Shown: in pieces, positions 36,114 through 44,868 of the stretch
Layout of the letters: each line of letters begins with the position of its first letter
Numbering within the stretch: the stretch's first letter is position 1
Assembly (NCBI GenBank): GCA_965277025.1
Contig: OZ255706.1
Coordinates: 2,728,001 to 2,792,000 of the forward strand
Source: Methylomarinum sp965277025
GTDB taxonomy: Bacteria > Pseudomonadota > Gammaproteobacteria > Methylococcales > Methylomonadaceae
Direction of reading: 5' to 3'
Length of the DNA stretch: 64,000 bases
Translations under genes and position numbers: made by a program
The notes under the pieces: model-generated
Database searches by the model: none
Told to the model about the DNA's origin: nothing
The model's input: the letters and a program-made list of their open reading frames with translations, nothing else

Positions 36114-37025
36114 CTATTCGCTTTTTGTCTGTTCCATACCCACATATTCCAGCAGGGTTTGCAGCTCTTTTTCGGTCAGCTCGTAATAAGAACGCGGTTT
36201 GATTTCTTCCGGTAACATGGCCGGCCCATAACGCACCCGTTTCAAACGACTGACCTTGACGGCTTGAGACTCCCACAAGCGCCTGACCACCCGATTGCGA
36301 CCTTCCATAACCACCACATAAAACCATTTGTTAGCGCCTTCCCCGGAATGAAACTGGATATCGTTGAATTTCGCCATACCGTCATCCAGTTCCACACCGG
36401 TCTTTAGCCGTTCCAGCATATCATCATCCACCTCGCCCAGAATCCGTACCGCATATTCCCGGTCGATTTCGCTGGAAGGATGCATTAAGCGATTAGCCAG
36501 CTCACCATTGTTGGTCACCAATAACAGACCTGAGGTGTTGATATCCAGACGACCGACCGCAATCCAGCGACCGACAGTCAGTTTGGGCAGTTGGGTGAAA
36601 ACAACAGGGCGTCCCTCAGGATCACGCCGCGAGACGATTTCACCAATGGGTTTGTGATAAACCAGCACCCGGGTGGTCTGTTCGGCATATTTTTCCCACT
36701 TTACGATACGGCCATTGACTTTAAGCAGGTCCCCCGGTTTCAAGTGATAACCCGGCTGGATAACACCACCATTGACATTGATTTTACCCTCTTCTATCCA
36801 GCGTTCTATTTCCCGCCTGGAGCCCATACCGCCCCGAGCCAACACTTTTTGAATCCGCTCCCCTTGAGGCAGATTAATGGAGGGTTGGGGGGGCTTTTTT
36901 GTCGATTCCGTTTTCCGGCTGCTCGGCTTGTGGGCTTTCGTCTTGCTTCGTTGCGGTTTGTGCTTGTTGTTCGGCACTTTCTTCTTGCTCACGGTTTTCC
37001 TGTTCTCCATTGACGCCGCTGGCAT
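36114..37025 (-). CDS. rluB: 23S rRNA pseudouridine-2605 synthase RluB
   Basis: A 303-residue protein: Lys/Arg-rich N-terminal extension (1-50), S4 RNA-binding domain (RIQKVLARGGMGSRREIERWIEEG, about 55-100), then the catalytic domain with GRLDINTSGLLLVTNNGELA, whose Asp is the catalytic residue. The start lies inside scpB, giving about 150 bases of overlap in different frames. The basic extension is coded by the same DNA as the acidic, Gln-rich scpB tail. Ends KTE..VGMEQTKSE. Confidence 0.92.
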   Translation of the reverse strand: MPAASMENRKTVSKKKVPNNKHKPQRSKTKAHKPSSRKTESTKKPPQPSINLPQGERIQKVLARGGMGSRREIERWIEEGKINVNGGVIQPGYHLKPGDLLKVNGRIVKWEKYAEQTTRVLVYHKPIGEIVSRRDPEGRPVVFTQLPKLTVGRWIAVGRLDINTSGLLLVTNNGELANRLMHPSSEIDREYAVRILGEVDDDMLERLKTGVELDDGMAKFNDIQFHSGEGANKWFYVVVMEGRNRVVRRLWESQAVKVSRLKRVRYGPAMLPEEIKPRSYYELTEKELQTLLEYVGMEQTKSE

Positions 37026-37806
37026 CAGGCGTTACCTCCATCTCTTGAATCTGCTCCAGCGTCGGCAGTTGTTCCAATGATGAAAGATTAAAATAATCCA
37101 AAAACTGTTTGGTCGTACCATACAAGGCGGGTCGCCCAGGCACTTCCTTGTAAGCGATGACTCTGACCCATTCCCGGTCCAGCAAGGTTCTGACAATATT
37201 GGAGCTGACACTGACGCCACGGATTTCCTCGATTTCTCCGCGCGTCACCGGTTGCCGGTAGGCGATAATCGACAAGGTTTCCAGCAAGGCGCGGGAATAT
37301 CTGGGCGGCTTTTCTTCAAAAAGACGCGAAATCCACAGCGACAAACCGGCTCTGACCTGAAAGCGATAGCCACTGGCCAGTTTTTCCAACGCAACCGGCC
37401 GGGCTTGATAATCCTGCTCGATATCACGAAGCGCCGCCTTGATGACTTTGATTTCAGGCTGTTCCAGTTCGGGAAAAACCGCTTGAATTTGTTTTTCCGT
37501 CATCGCCCGATTAGCGGCAAACAAAACAGCTTCGACAATATTTTTTATCGAGGTATCAACCTTGTCCGGCAGTTCATCATCCTGATCTCTTTCGACAGGG
37601 AGAATGGAATCGACATGCTTATCGGCACTCGCTGACGGCGTTTCCTCCTCCCGTTTTTCCTCAATCATTTGTTTCGGCATTTCTTGCAGAACCTTGGATT
37701 TAATCTCTTCTATGATGTTCTGTATTCTGACTATATCATCTGTCAATAATAGCGGAAATTCCTGACGGACTTCATTGCCGCTATGGCCAGCAGCGCTGTA
37801 AATCAT
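36874..37806 (-). CDS. scpB: Segregation and condensation protein ScpB
   Basis: ScpB core (two winged helices) is clear: IKNIVEAVLFAANRAMTEKQI through YRFQVRAGLSLWISRLFEEKPPRYSRALLETLSIIAYRQPVTRGEIEEIRGV. The start is uncertain. The frame is open to 38151, deep inside scpA, so I take the ATG at 37806 (MIYSAAGHSG). About 90 residues precede the core and an acidic Gln/Glu tail follows it, so the protein is longer than the usual 180-200 residues. With ScpA and SMC (48429-51929) it forms the bacterial condensin. Confidence 0.85.
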   Translation of the reverse strand: MIYSAAGHSGNEVRQEFPLLLTDDIVRIQNIIEEIKSKVLQEMPKQMIEEKREEETPSASADKHVDSILPVERDQDDELPDKVDTSIKNIVEAVLFAANRAMTEKQIQAVFPELEQPEIKVIKAALRDIEQDYQARPVALEKLASGYRFQVRAGLSLWISRLFEEKPPRYSRALLETLSIIAYRQPVTRGEIEEIRGVSVSSNIVRTLLDREWVRVIAYKEVPGRPALYGTTKQFLDYFNLSSLEQLPTLEQIQEMEVTPDASGVNGEQENREQEESAEQQAQTATKQDESPQAEQPENGIDKKAPPTLH

Positions 37807-37873
37807 CGCATCCAGCAATTGTTTTTTCAGCAATAGCGTTTTATCTGGCCGCTTTTTTTTAGGCTTGGTTTTT

Positions 37874-38713
37874 TTATCGGCTTTTGCTCTCGTTTCCGTC
37901 TGGACTGTTTCGGGTCTGGATGGTGATGTCGCCGCCAGGTTCGGGCTGGAGGATGTCGATGCATCCTTCTTTACTGAGTTCGAGGATGGCAAGAAACGAG
38001 ACAACCACCCCGCCTTTTCCTTCTTTTCGGATAAATAACGCTGTGAAAGGGAGCTGATTTGCTCGGTTAAGTTTTTCCAAAATGGTTGCCATTCGCTCAC
38101 GGACTGATAAAGGCTCTCTGCTGATCTGGTGGTGGGTAAACTGTTCAGCACGTTTAAGCACCTGCTGAAACGCCAACAACAATTCTTTTAGCTGAACATC
38201 CGGTAAATTCTGTTTAACATCGATGCTTGCGGTATTGATGGAAACATCAAAAATATCGCGTTCGTAACGCGGTAATTCATCTAATTGTTCGGCCGCTTTC
38301 TTGATCGCTTCATATTCTTGTAATTTCCGAATCAGATAAGCTCGGGGATCATCCTCCTCGTCTTCTTCCGGAATTCTTGGCAACAACATGCGTGATTTGA
38401 TTTCAGCCAGCAAGGCGGCCATCACCAAATACTCCGCCGCCAGTTCCAGCCGCATATTCTCCATCATTTCAATATAGCCGATATATTGCCGGGTAATTTC
38501 GGCGATGGGAATATTCAGAATATCGACATTCTGTTTGCGAATCAAATATAACAATAAATCCAACGGTCCTTCAAATGCATCCAGAAAAACTTCCAGTGCA
38601 TCGGGCGGAATGTACAAATCTTCAGGTAATTCCTGGTAAGGCAGCCCCATGACTTTCGCCAGCGGCTCGACAGCTTCCTCTACAAGTAGCAGCTCCTCGC
38701 TTGGCGTCGCCAT
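37874..38713 (-). CDS. scpA: Segregation and condensation protein ScpA (kleisin)
   Basis: A 279-residue kleisin from MATPSEELL at 38713. It contains FEGPLDLLLYLIRKQNVDILNIPIAEITRQYI (the ScpA N-terminal signature) and EYLVMAALLAEIKSRMLLP, with an acidic linker and a C-terminal winged helix. The start overlaps the stop of the upstream protease gene (TAATG). A longer frame to 38746 is not needed. It bridges SMC heads in chromosome condensation. Confidence 0.93.
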   Translation of the reverse strand: MATPSEELLLVEEAVEPLAKVMGLPYQELPEDLYIPPDALEVFLDAFEGPLDLLLYLIRKQNVDILNIPIAEITRQYIGYIEMMENMRLELAAEYLVMAALLAEIKSRMLLPRIPEEDEEDDPRAYLIRKLQEYEAIKKAAEQLDELPRYERDIFDVSINTASIDVKQNLPDVQLKELLLAFQQVLKRAEQFTHHQISREPLSVRERMATILEKLNRANQLPFTALFIRKEGKGGVVVSFLAILELSKEGCIDILQPEPGGDITIQTRNSPDGNESKSR

Positions 38714-39372
38714 TATCCAGCCAAACCAGCCAGTGAAAAAAACCAATGCTGCAGCAACATCATCGGATAACCTAAAATCATTCCCAAGCCACCACTGATC
38801 AGTAAAAACAGCAGCAAATAAAAACCATAAGGCTCCAGGCGATAATATTGCCAGGCCAGACGCTCGGGCAACAACCCTGCCACAATCCGACTGCCATCCA
38901 AAGGTGGAATGGGCAGAAAATTAATCAAGGCTAATACCAGGTTAATGGTAATACCGGCAATACCACTATAAATCAATGGCATGGCAACCGCTTCAATAGA
39001 ACTCAAACTGACGCCGATACGAGCAATCATTGCCCAGCCCAATGCCATCAGCAAATTAGCGACAGGACCTGCCATCGCTACATACATCATATCTTTTCGT
39101 GGTGATTTGAAATTGCGTGGGTCGACGGGAACGGGCTTGGCCCAGCCAAAAATAAATCCGGCACCGGACAACAACAAGATCCCCGGCAATAAAACGGTCC
39201 CGACCAGATCCACATGATTCAATGGATTCAATGTCAGCCGTCCCTGCCGGTCAGCCGTATTGTCGCCAAATTTTTTCGCCACCCAGCCATGCGCAACTTC
39301 ATGCACGGTAATGGCAAATACCACCGGCAATAGCCAAACGACAATTTTTTGCACCATTGTCAGTTCATTCAT
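38713..39372 (-). CDS. Site-2 protease family membrane metalloprotease (M50)
   Basis: A 219-residue integral membrane protein with the zinc motif HEVAH (about residues 24-28) and a second conserved segment NFLPIPPLDGSRI in which the Asp is the third zinc ligand. There are about six hydrophobic segments. It belongs to the short S2P group often found just upstream of scpA in proteobacteria. The substrate is unknown. Confidence 0.9.
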   Translation of the reverse strand: MNELTMVQKIVVWLLPVVFAITVHEVAHGWVAKKFGDNTADRQGRLTLNPLNHVDLVGTVLLPGILLLSGAGFIFGWAKPVPVDPRNFKSPRKDMMYVAMAGPVANLLMALGWAMIARIGVSLSSIEAVAMPLIYSGIAGITINLVLALINFLPIPPLDGSRIVAGLLPERLAWQYYRLEPYGFYLLLFLLISGGLGMILGYPMMLLQHWFFSLAGLAG

Positions 39373-39392
39373 GTTCTGTCTCCTAAACTTGT

Positions 39393-40013
39393 TCAGTCGA
39401 GCATATCAGCATGTCCTGCACCTTGCCGAACAATTTCGATATGATTGTCATGACAATCGATAATGGTGGTAGGTTGATAATTGATTATGCCCGCATCAAT
39501 GACCAAATCCAGTTCATGCTCCAGTCGTTCTCTGATTTCATATGGGTCGCTCATTGCTTCTGTTTCACCCGGCAAAATCATGGTAGAGGTAAATAACGGC
39601 TCCCCCAGCTCTTCAATCAACAGTAAGGCGATTTTGTTATCGGGAACACGAATACCCACAGTCTTTTTCTTACCGCGTTGTAAACGTCTGGGCACTTCGC
39701 GGGTGGCATCCAGAATAAACGTAAATGGTCCTGGAATCAGCGACTTGATCAAACGAAAGGCATCATTACCCATTTTGGTAAAATTGGACACCTGGGCCAG
39801 ATCTTTACAGGCCAAAGTAAAATTGTGCTTGTCATCCAGTTGCCGGATACGGCGTATCTTGTCCAAAGCCTGCTTGTCCTCGATATGACAGGCAATTGCA
39901 TAGGACGTATCGGTCGGATAAACAATCACACCGCCCTGCCTGACGATTTCAACGGCTTGATGAATCAATCGTTGCTGCGGATTATCGGGATGAATTTCAA
40001 AAAACTGCGCCAT
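39393..40013 (-). CDS. yciO: YciO/YrdC (Sua5-like) family protein
   Basis: A 206-residue protein from MAQFFEIHPDNPQQ at 40013, the exact E. coli YciO length. The YrdC fold signatures are GGVIVYPTDTSYAIACHI, KHNFTLACKDL and GPFTFILDAT. Relatives of Sua5 make threonylcarbamoyl-AMP for tRNA t6A; YciO itself is less well defined. It is probably first in the run yciO-M50-scpA-scpB-rluB. Confidence 0.92.
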   Translation of the reverse strand: MAQFFEIHPDNPQQRLIHQAVEIVRQGGVIVYPTDTSYAIACHIEDKQALDKIRRIRQLDDKHNFTLACKDLAQVSNFTKMGNDAFRLIKSLIPGPFTFILDATREVPRRLQRGKKKTVGIRVPDNKIALLLIEELGEPLFTSTMILPGETEAMSDPYEIRERLEHELDLVIDAGIINYQPTTIIDCHDNHIEIVRQGAGHADMLD

Positions 40014-40068
40014 TTCAGTAAGGTTTATAAAGAATTTCAAAGCTGGTTATTGTAACTGATTACAGCCG

Positions 40069-40313
40069 CTAAGGAAGCGCTGATTAAATCAGCGTTTTCT
40101 GCGACACAGGGTTGTGCCGTCAAAATCGATAGCTGCAAGCTATTGATTTTTGCTGGTTCCCAAGCTCCCGCTTGGGAACCTTGATCTAGAAGCTCCGCTT
40201 CAACAAAGCCGGAACAAGCTGACTGGGCAGGGTTTTCTAAGTTTTGCTGCTTTAAGAACGCAGAGCGTGAAGTTTTGACGCGCCCACGCAGAAGCATGGC
40301 GCGATGAAAAAGC
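40069..40313. repeat. Interspersed repeat block (copy B) next to the ISAs1-type element
   Basis: This holds a half-palindrome aaggaagcgctgattaaatcagcg (40069-40092) and then the same ordered blocks as 17311-17417, including ttcccaagctcccgcttggga. There is no gene. Together with the IS at 40324-41899 it fills the 40014-41933 interval. Confidence 0.65.
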
Positions 40314-40323
40314 CGTGTAGATA

Positions 40324-41899
40324 CAGGGCCACGTCATCTAATCCGATAACCCACTGACAAACCTGCACTATTGGATAATTGCTGGACGTTCACCTCAGAT
40401 CATGCTTGAATTCAATCACCATGATCGAAGTGGATTTACCATGATCCCTGCCGCTGTCCGATGTCATCGTGCGACCGATACAGCGCCATGAGCGGGTGCG
40501 CCACTGGCTGTGCCACCCGATCCCTCATCCCGATTGGAGCACACCGATGCAGAAGATCAATCTGAGCGACCTGGAGATGGCCCAGTTGCGCGAACAGCTG
40601 GGCCGCTTACCCAAACCCCGCGGTGGACGCCGTCAGCTGCACCCCCTGCCGACGGTGCTGACCATCGCCCTGGCGGCCACCCTGGCCGGCGCCCGGGGCT
40701 ATCTGGCCATCAGTGAGTACGCCGCCCGCCTGACCCGGACGCAGCTCAAGCGCCTGCGGGCCTATTTCGATCGCAGACAGCAACGCTTCGTCGCCCCCTC
40801 CGAGCCCACCTTCCGCCGCGTGCTCCAGCAGGTGGATCCGGTGGCGCTGGAGCAGGCCTTTTCCGCCTGGGTCCAGGCCAGCGCCCCGGCCGACGAACCC
40901 CTGGCCATCGACGGCAAGACCCTCAAGGGCGCTCGCCGGGGCGATGGCCGCCAGACGCATCTGCTCGCCGCCCTGTTCCCTCGGCAGGGCACCGTCCTGG
41001 CACAGCGCGCGGTCGAGACCAAGAGTAATGAGATCCCGGCCCTGCGGGAGCTGCTCGATCCCCTCTCCATCGAGGGGCGTGTGGTCACCGCCGATGCGCT
41101 CCACACCCAACGCGAGACCGCCCGCTTCCTGGTCGAGGAAAAGGGCGCGCACTACCTGTTCACGGTCAAGGACAACCAGAAAACCCTGGCCAACGATCTC
41201 AAGGCTTTCGACCGGGAATCCATTCCCCCCTGAGCACACCACGGTGGACAAGGGACACGGTCGGATCGAGCAGCGCACCCTTCGCACCACCGTTGCGCTC
41301 AATGCCTATCTCGATTTCCCCCATGTGGGCCAGGTCTGCCGGATCGAACGCCAGGTCACCGTGTCCAAGACCGGCAGGACACGCACAGAACAGATCTTCT
41401 GCATCACTGATCTCACCCCGGAACAGGCCGACCCCGGGCAACTGCTGGCCCTCAACCGGGGGCACTGGAGTATCGAGAACCGCCTCCATTGGGTCCGCGA
41501 TGTCACGTTCGATGAGGACCGCTGCCAGGTTCGAAAGGGCCATGGCCCCCAGGTGCTCGCCTGCCTGCGAAACGCCGTCATCGGCCTGCTGCGTCGCCTG
41601 ATCCGTCAGCCGCGGCAATCCATCGCCAGCATGATCCGCCATTTTGCGGCCCATCCTGCGCAGGCGCTCGCTGTCTTCCTGCGCTGACACGGCCGGCCCA
41701 GGTCGTCATCGGGGCCGACGGTGATCGGCCAAGGCCCCGGTATGGCCAATGACCATGGCAAACCGCCATTCGGCGGCTTTTTGCAGCCCAATCGACCGAA
41801 TATCCCGCTTCAAGCCGGGAAACCTCACTACGCCAAGGCCCTGGATCAGGCTGGTTAAGGTGTGGCCGGGGGAGAGGCGATTTAGATGACGTCGTCCTG
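40324..41899 (+). mobile_element. ISAs1-family insertion sequence with 10-bp target duplication
   Basis: The 10-bp sequence cgtgtagata occurs at 40314-40323 and again at 41900-41909. Just inside are inverted ends, cagggccacgtcatctaa on the left against caggacgacgtcatctaa read inward from the right (16 of 18 match). The element is 1,576 bp, much richer in GC than its surroundings, and carries one transposase gene. The intact target duplication shows a single clean insertion. Confidence 0.93.
40547..41687 (+). pseudogene. ISAs1-family DDE transposase, frameshifted
   Basis: The first part (MQKINLSDLEMAQLREQ at 40547 to RESIPP at 41232) and the second part (from EHTTVDKGHGRIEQRTL) are in different frames. 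A run of six C at 41225-41230 is one base too long; with five the frames join. Conserved parts include PLAIDGKTLKGA (first Asp), VVTADALHTQ and GHWSIENRLHWVRDVTFDED (Glu). The frameshift disables the gene unless it is a read error. Confidence 0.88.
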
Positions 41900-41933
41900 C
41901 GTGTAGATAATTATGCTCTGGAGATGGAGACTG

Positions 41934-43328
41934 TTATGACTCATAATAATAAAGCTGTTGCCCTGGACGCAGACGCTTTGGATTAGTCACGCCATTGACA
42001 AATTTCAAATGCTGTACAGGAACACCAAGACGTTTGGAAATCATACCTAAATTATCCCCTGTGCGGATTCGGTAAAATCGTCTCGTCAGTGTTTTTTTAA
42101 CTGGAATGATAAGAAATTGACCTTGTCTGATTCGGTTTCCCTGAATCCTGTTTACTTTACGAAGTTTTTGAATACTGGCGCCAAATATTTTGGCAATGCC
42201 CCCCAGATAATTACCCTTTTCAACCTTGTAAACTACCTGATTGGAAGATTTTACATATTTTGACCTTTCCCTGTCCTTTTTCGACTTCGCAACGTAAAAA
42301 GGTGCTACTTTTCTGCCGCTTTGATTGAACGCAATTTGCGTCGTTACAGGCTTCCACAACCGGCTTGATGATAATTTTTTTCTCACGCGCCAGGCCGCTT
42401 TTATCGGCAGTCTAACGAAAAAATTGCTGGTGGGGATACGCCGGTATTTTTTAAGATCAGGATTTAATAACTTAAGATGTTTAACCGACAATTTTGCCAA
42501 AACCGCCAGCTTTTTTATTGTTATGGGATGCCGGACCTGCACATAATGATAGGACCGTTTTTTGGTTACTGGAAAACCAAAATACCCAGGGTCTTTCATA
42601 ATCAATGCGGCAGCCAAAAACTCAGGAACATAACCTCGGGTTTCTTTGGGAAGATAACGCAAAACATGACTATAACCTCGTCGCCTGTTTTTGACACCGC
42701 TTTTTCGCACCACTTTGGCAATTCGTCCTTGCCCGGCATTATATGCCGCTACAGCGAGCAAAATGGAGGTTTTTTCGAACTTGCGCTTGAGATATTTCAG
42801 ATATTTGATGGCCGCATCGGTCGCGCGAGCCGGATCACTACGTTGATCCACGTTGCGGCTAATCTTCAAACCGTAATGTTTGGCGCTATTGGGCATAAAT
42901 TGCCAAAGTCCACGGGCTTTAGCGTGGCTTCGGGCTTCGAAGCGGAAAGCACTTTCCGCCATCGGCAGAGCCTCAAAAGCCAACGGAAGCCTCGCCCGGG
43001 CCAGTTTAGCCCGGATCATAGGCCGATACCGATCTCCCCGTTGTAACGCCGCCAAAGTCTGGTTATATTGTCGGCCGGTAAATGCTTTCAAATAAGCCAA
43101 AACAGGCCGGTTGAGCCGTTTCAATTCACGGCGCGACCATCTTGGCTCTCCTAACTCTTTCAGCAAACGCTGAACCCTGGAACGAACATGGGCCGGGGAA
43201 ATTCTTTTACCCGAAGCGGTTACAATCGTATTGTCTTTTTTTGCTTGAAGATTGCCAGCAAAGCCCAGTAAAAAAACAGCCGACAACAATAACCCTGCCA
43301 GAGATGATCGTCGTGTTCCTGATAGCAT
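41934..43328 (-). CDS. mltD: Membrane-bound lytic murein transglycosylase with LysM repeats (MltD-like)
   Basis: About 464 residues from the ATG at 43328 (a frame to 43415 exists). A signal segment (LAGLLLSAVFLLGFAGNLQA) is followed by an SLT catalytic domain: FEALPMAESAFRFEARSHAKARGLWQFMP with the catalytic Glu of AES near residue 125, then AYNAGQGRI. Two or three LysM-like repeats end the protein (YKVEKGNYLGGIAKIFG, YRIRTGDNLGMISKRLG). It cleaves peptidoglycan. It is very rich in Arg/Lys. The stop lies 25 bases from the target duplication of the ISAs1-type element. Confidence 0.9.
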   Translation of the reverse strand: MLSGTRRSSLAGLLLSAVFLLGFAGNLQAKKDNTIVTASGKRISPAHVRSRVQRLLKELGEPRWSRRELKRLNRPVLAYLKAFTGRQYNQTLAALQRGDRYRPMIRAKLARARLPLAFEALPMAESAFRFEARSHAKARGLWQFMPNSAKHYGLKISRNVDQRSDPARATDAAIKYLKYLKRKFEKTSILLAVAAYNAGQGRIAKVVRKSGVKNRRRGYSHVLRYLPKETRGYVPEFLAAALIMKDPGYFGFPVTKKRSYHYVQVRHPITIKKLAVLAKLSVKHLKLLNPDLKKYRRIPTSNFFVRLPIKAAWRVRKKLSSSRLWKPVTTQIAFNQSGRKVAPFYVAKSKKDRERSKYVKSSNQVVYKVEKGNYLGGIAKIFGASIQKLRKVNRIQGNRIRQGQFLIIPVKKTLTRRFYRIRTGDNLGMISKRLGVPVQHLKFVNGVTNPKRLRPGQQLYYYES

Positions 43329-43497
43329 ATTAGACACCCGGGATGTTGTCGAATTATAGATAAATGGGAAACACTGAAGTAATCTTTTCAGATGAGTCAG
43401 TTCCCTCAAAATCAATCACTTACTCTGTTTGATTTTGGCAGTCTATCTGATATTTTCTAACGCTTCACTTTTTATACTCTTCTGCGGAGAGTATATG

Positions 43498-44868
43498 TCA
43501 AGCATTATTGCCGATGTTTTTTGCTTCTTCTATAGCCCGCTCCAGATCCAGCCGCTGTTTTTCCAAAATAGCCAACCTGGCCTCTTTTGTCAAAACCTCC
43601 GTTCTTTGCCGGGACAAGTCTTCAGCAAAAAACTCATCTGGTTCTTGAAAATAGATAAGATCCTGTTTTTCCTGTTCGAGTTGACGCAATCGTTTATATT
43701 CAGCTTCCACTGCCGCTTCAATTTCCTTTTCTCGCTGTTTCAGCATTATCTGTTGCTGATGAACCCGTAATTTGGCTTCACGCCATATTTTCTGTTGTTT
43801 TTCATAGCGCTCGCTGTCAGCCTGAGCTTTTTTCTCATACAACAAGGTTTTATAATGTTGTAGCGAGTCTTGTCTATCCAGTTCGGCCTGTTGGCGTTTT
43901 TCCATCAATGCTGTCTGATGGTCCAATGCCTTGCCCAAATCTTCACTTTCTGCCTGGCGGTTTTCTTCTTTTTGTTTTTGTTTCAGGCGAACTTTGTATT
44001 CTATTTCCAGCTCTTTCAATGCCTCTCTATGGCGCATCTTTTCAGCATGAATTTTCTTCTTCAATGCTAATTTGTCCGCCAGTTTTTTTTCTTTTTCTTT
44101 TAACAGCAGTAATTTCTTTTCTTCTTCAATTGCCCTTCTTTCGCATTCAATCTCGGCATATTTCCGTACTGTCACCAGTTGTTGGCGTTTATGCGCCAGT
44201 CTTTGCTCGTGTAAGCGTTTTTTTTGTTGAAAATAGGCATTATTTTTCTCTTCCTGGTTCTGATAATTCTTTTTTAATACATGTAAAAAGATATTATCTT
44301 TTCCCGGCCTGATATCCGGAAATTCTTCAAAACGAACTTTAAGCCGGCAAATCGTGCGAGGCAAAATATCCTGCATCATCAAACGTTCGTTGATTTCTGT
44401 CGCTATTTTTTTCTCAATTTCATTAGGCCCTTGATCAACCCAGCTTCCATCACCTAACTGCTGAATATGCTGATGAATAATGTCAACTAGCAAGGTTCTG
44501 ATTTGACGTTTTATACTGTGATTGATTGAATCGAGTTGTTCCAGATTGCGTTGAACATAGGCCAGGGTCGCTTGAAAACGCAATTCTATATTGACGCTGA
44601 CATGACAAAAGCCTTCGAACAAATCAATTTCTTCCTGGTATTGCCACTCTTCAATCGGCAATGGATAGACCAGATGATAAAAACGCTTAATGAAATTATC
44701 TGGCCGTAAAAAAACCCTTTGATAGAATCTGCCAAAGCGTGTGATCACAATCTGTCGGTCTATTTCAAAACCAGGGTCCCATAAATCATCCTGGCCTGCT
44801 TCATTTTCGGCAACTACTGTGTCAGTTTGCGCCAGCCATTTTTCCAGATCTGTTCCGGTCTCATGCAT
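43498..44868 (-). CDS. Uncharacterised coiled-coil protein
   Basis: A 456-residue protein with no family I recognise. Residues 1-200 look globular (ITRFGRFYQRVFLRPDNFIKRFYHLVYPLP, then helices); residues 205-450 are one long, highly charged coiled coil (KRLHEQRLAHKRQQLV, KEKEKKLADKLALKKK, LEQEKQDLIYF). There is no signal peptide or membrane helix. Its start overlaps the end of the membrane-protein gene by 8 bases, so the two products are probably made together and may interact. Confidence 0.75.
   Translation of the reverse strand: MHETGTDLEKWLAQTDTVVAENEAGQDDLWDPGFEIDRQIVITRFGRFYQRVFLRPDNFIKRFYHLVYPLPIEEWQYQEEIDLFEGFCHVSVNIELRFQATLAYVQRNLEQLDSINHSIKRQIRTLLVDIIHQHIQQLGDGSWVDQGPNEIEKKIATEINERLMMQDILPRTICRLKVRFEEFPDIRPGKDNIFLHVLKKNYQNQEEKNNAYFQQKKRLHEQRLAHKRQQLVTVRKYAEIECERRAIEEEKKLLLLKEKEKKLADKLALKKKIHAEKMRHREALKELEIEYKVRLKQKQKEENRQAESEDLGKALDHQTALMEKRQQAELDRQDSLQHYKTLLYEKKAQADSERYEKQQKIWREAKLRVHQQQIMLKQREKEIEAAVEAEYKRLRQLEQEKQDLIYFQEPDEFFAEDLSRQRTEVLTKEARLAILEKQRLDLERAIEEAKNIGNNA

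Noticed and set aside
41220..41240. Programmed frameshifting in the ISAs1 transposase at the C6 run
   Set aside because: ISAs1 elements normally use a single frame, and a C6 run is not a standard slippery heptamer; a one-base error or mutation is simpler.
42477..43046. A 189-codon plus-strand ORF antisense to mltD
   Set aside because: It is a shadow of the Arg/Lys-rich transglycosylase; no ribosome site and no domain.
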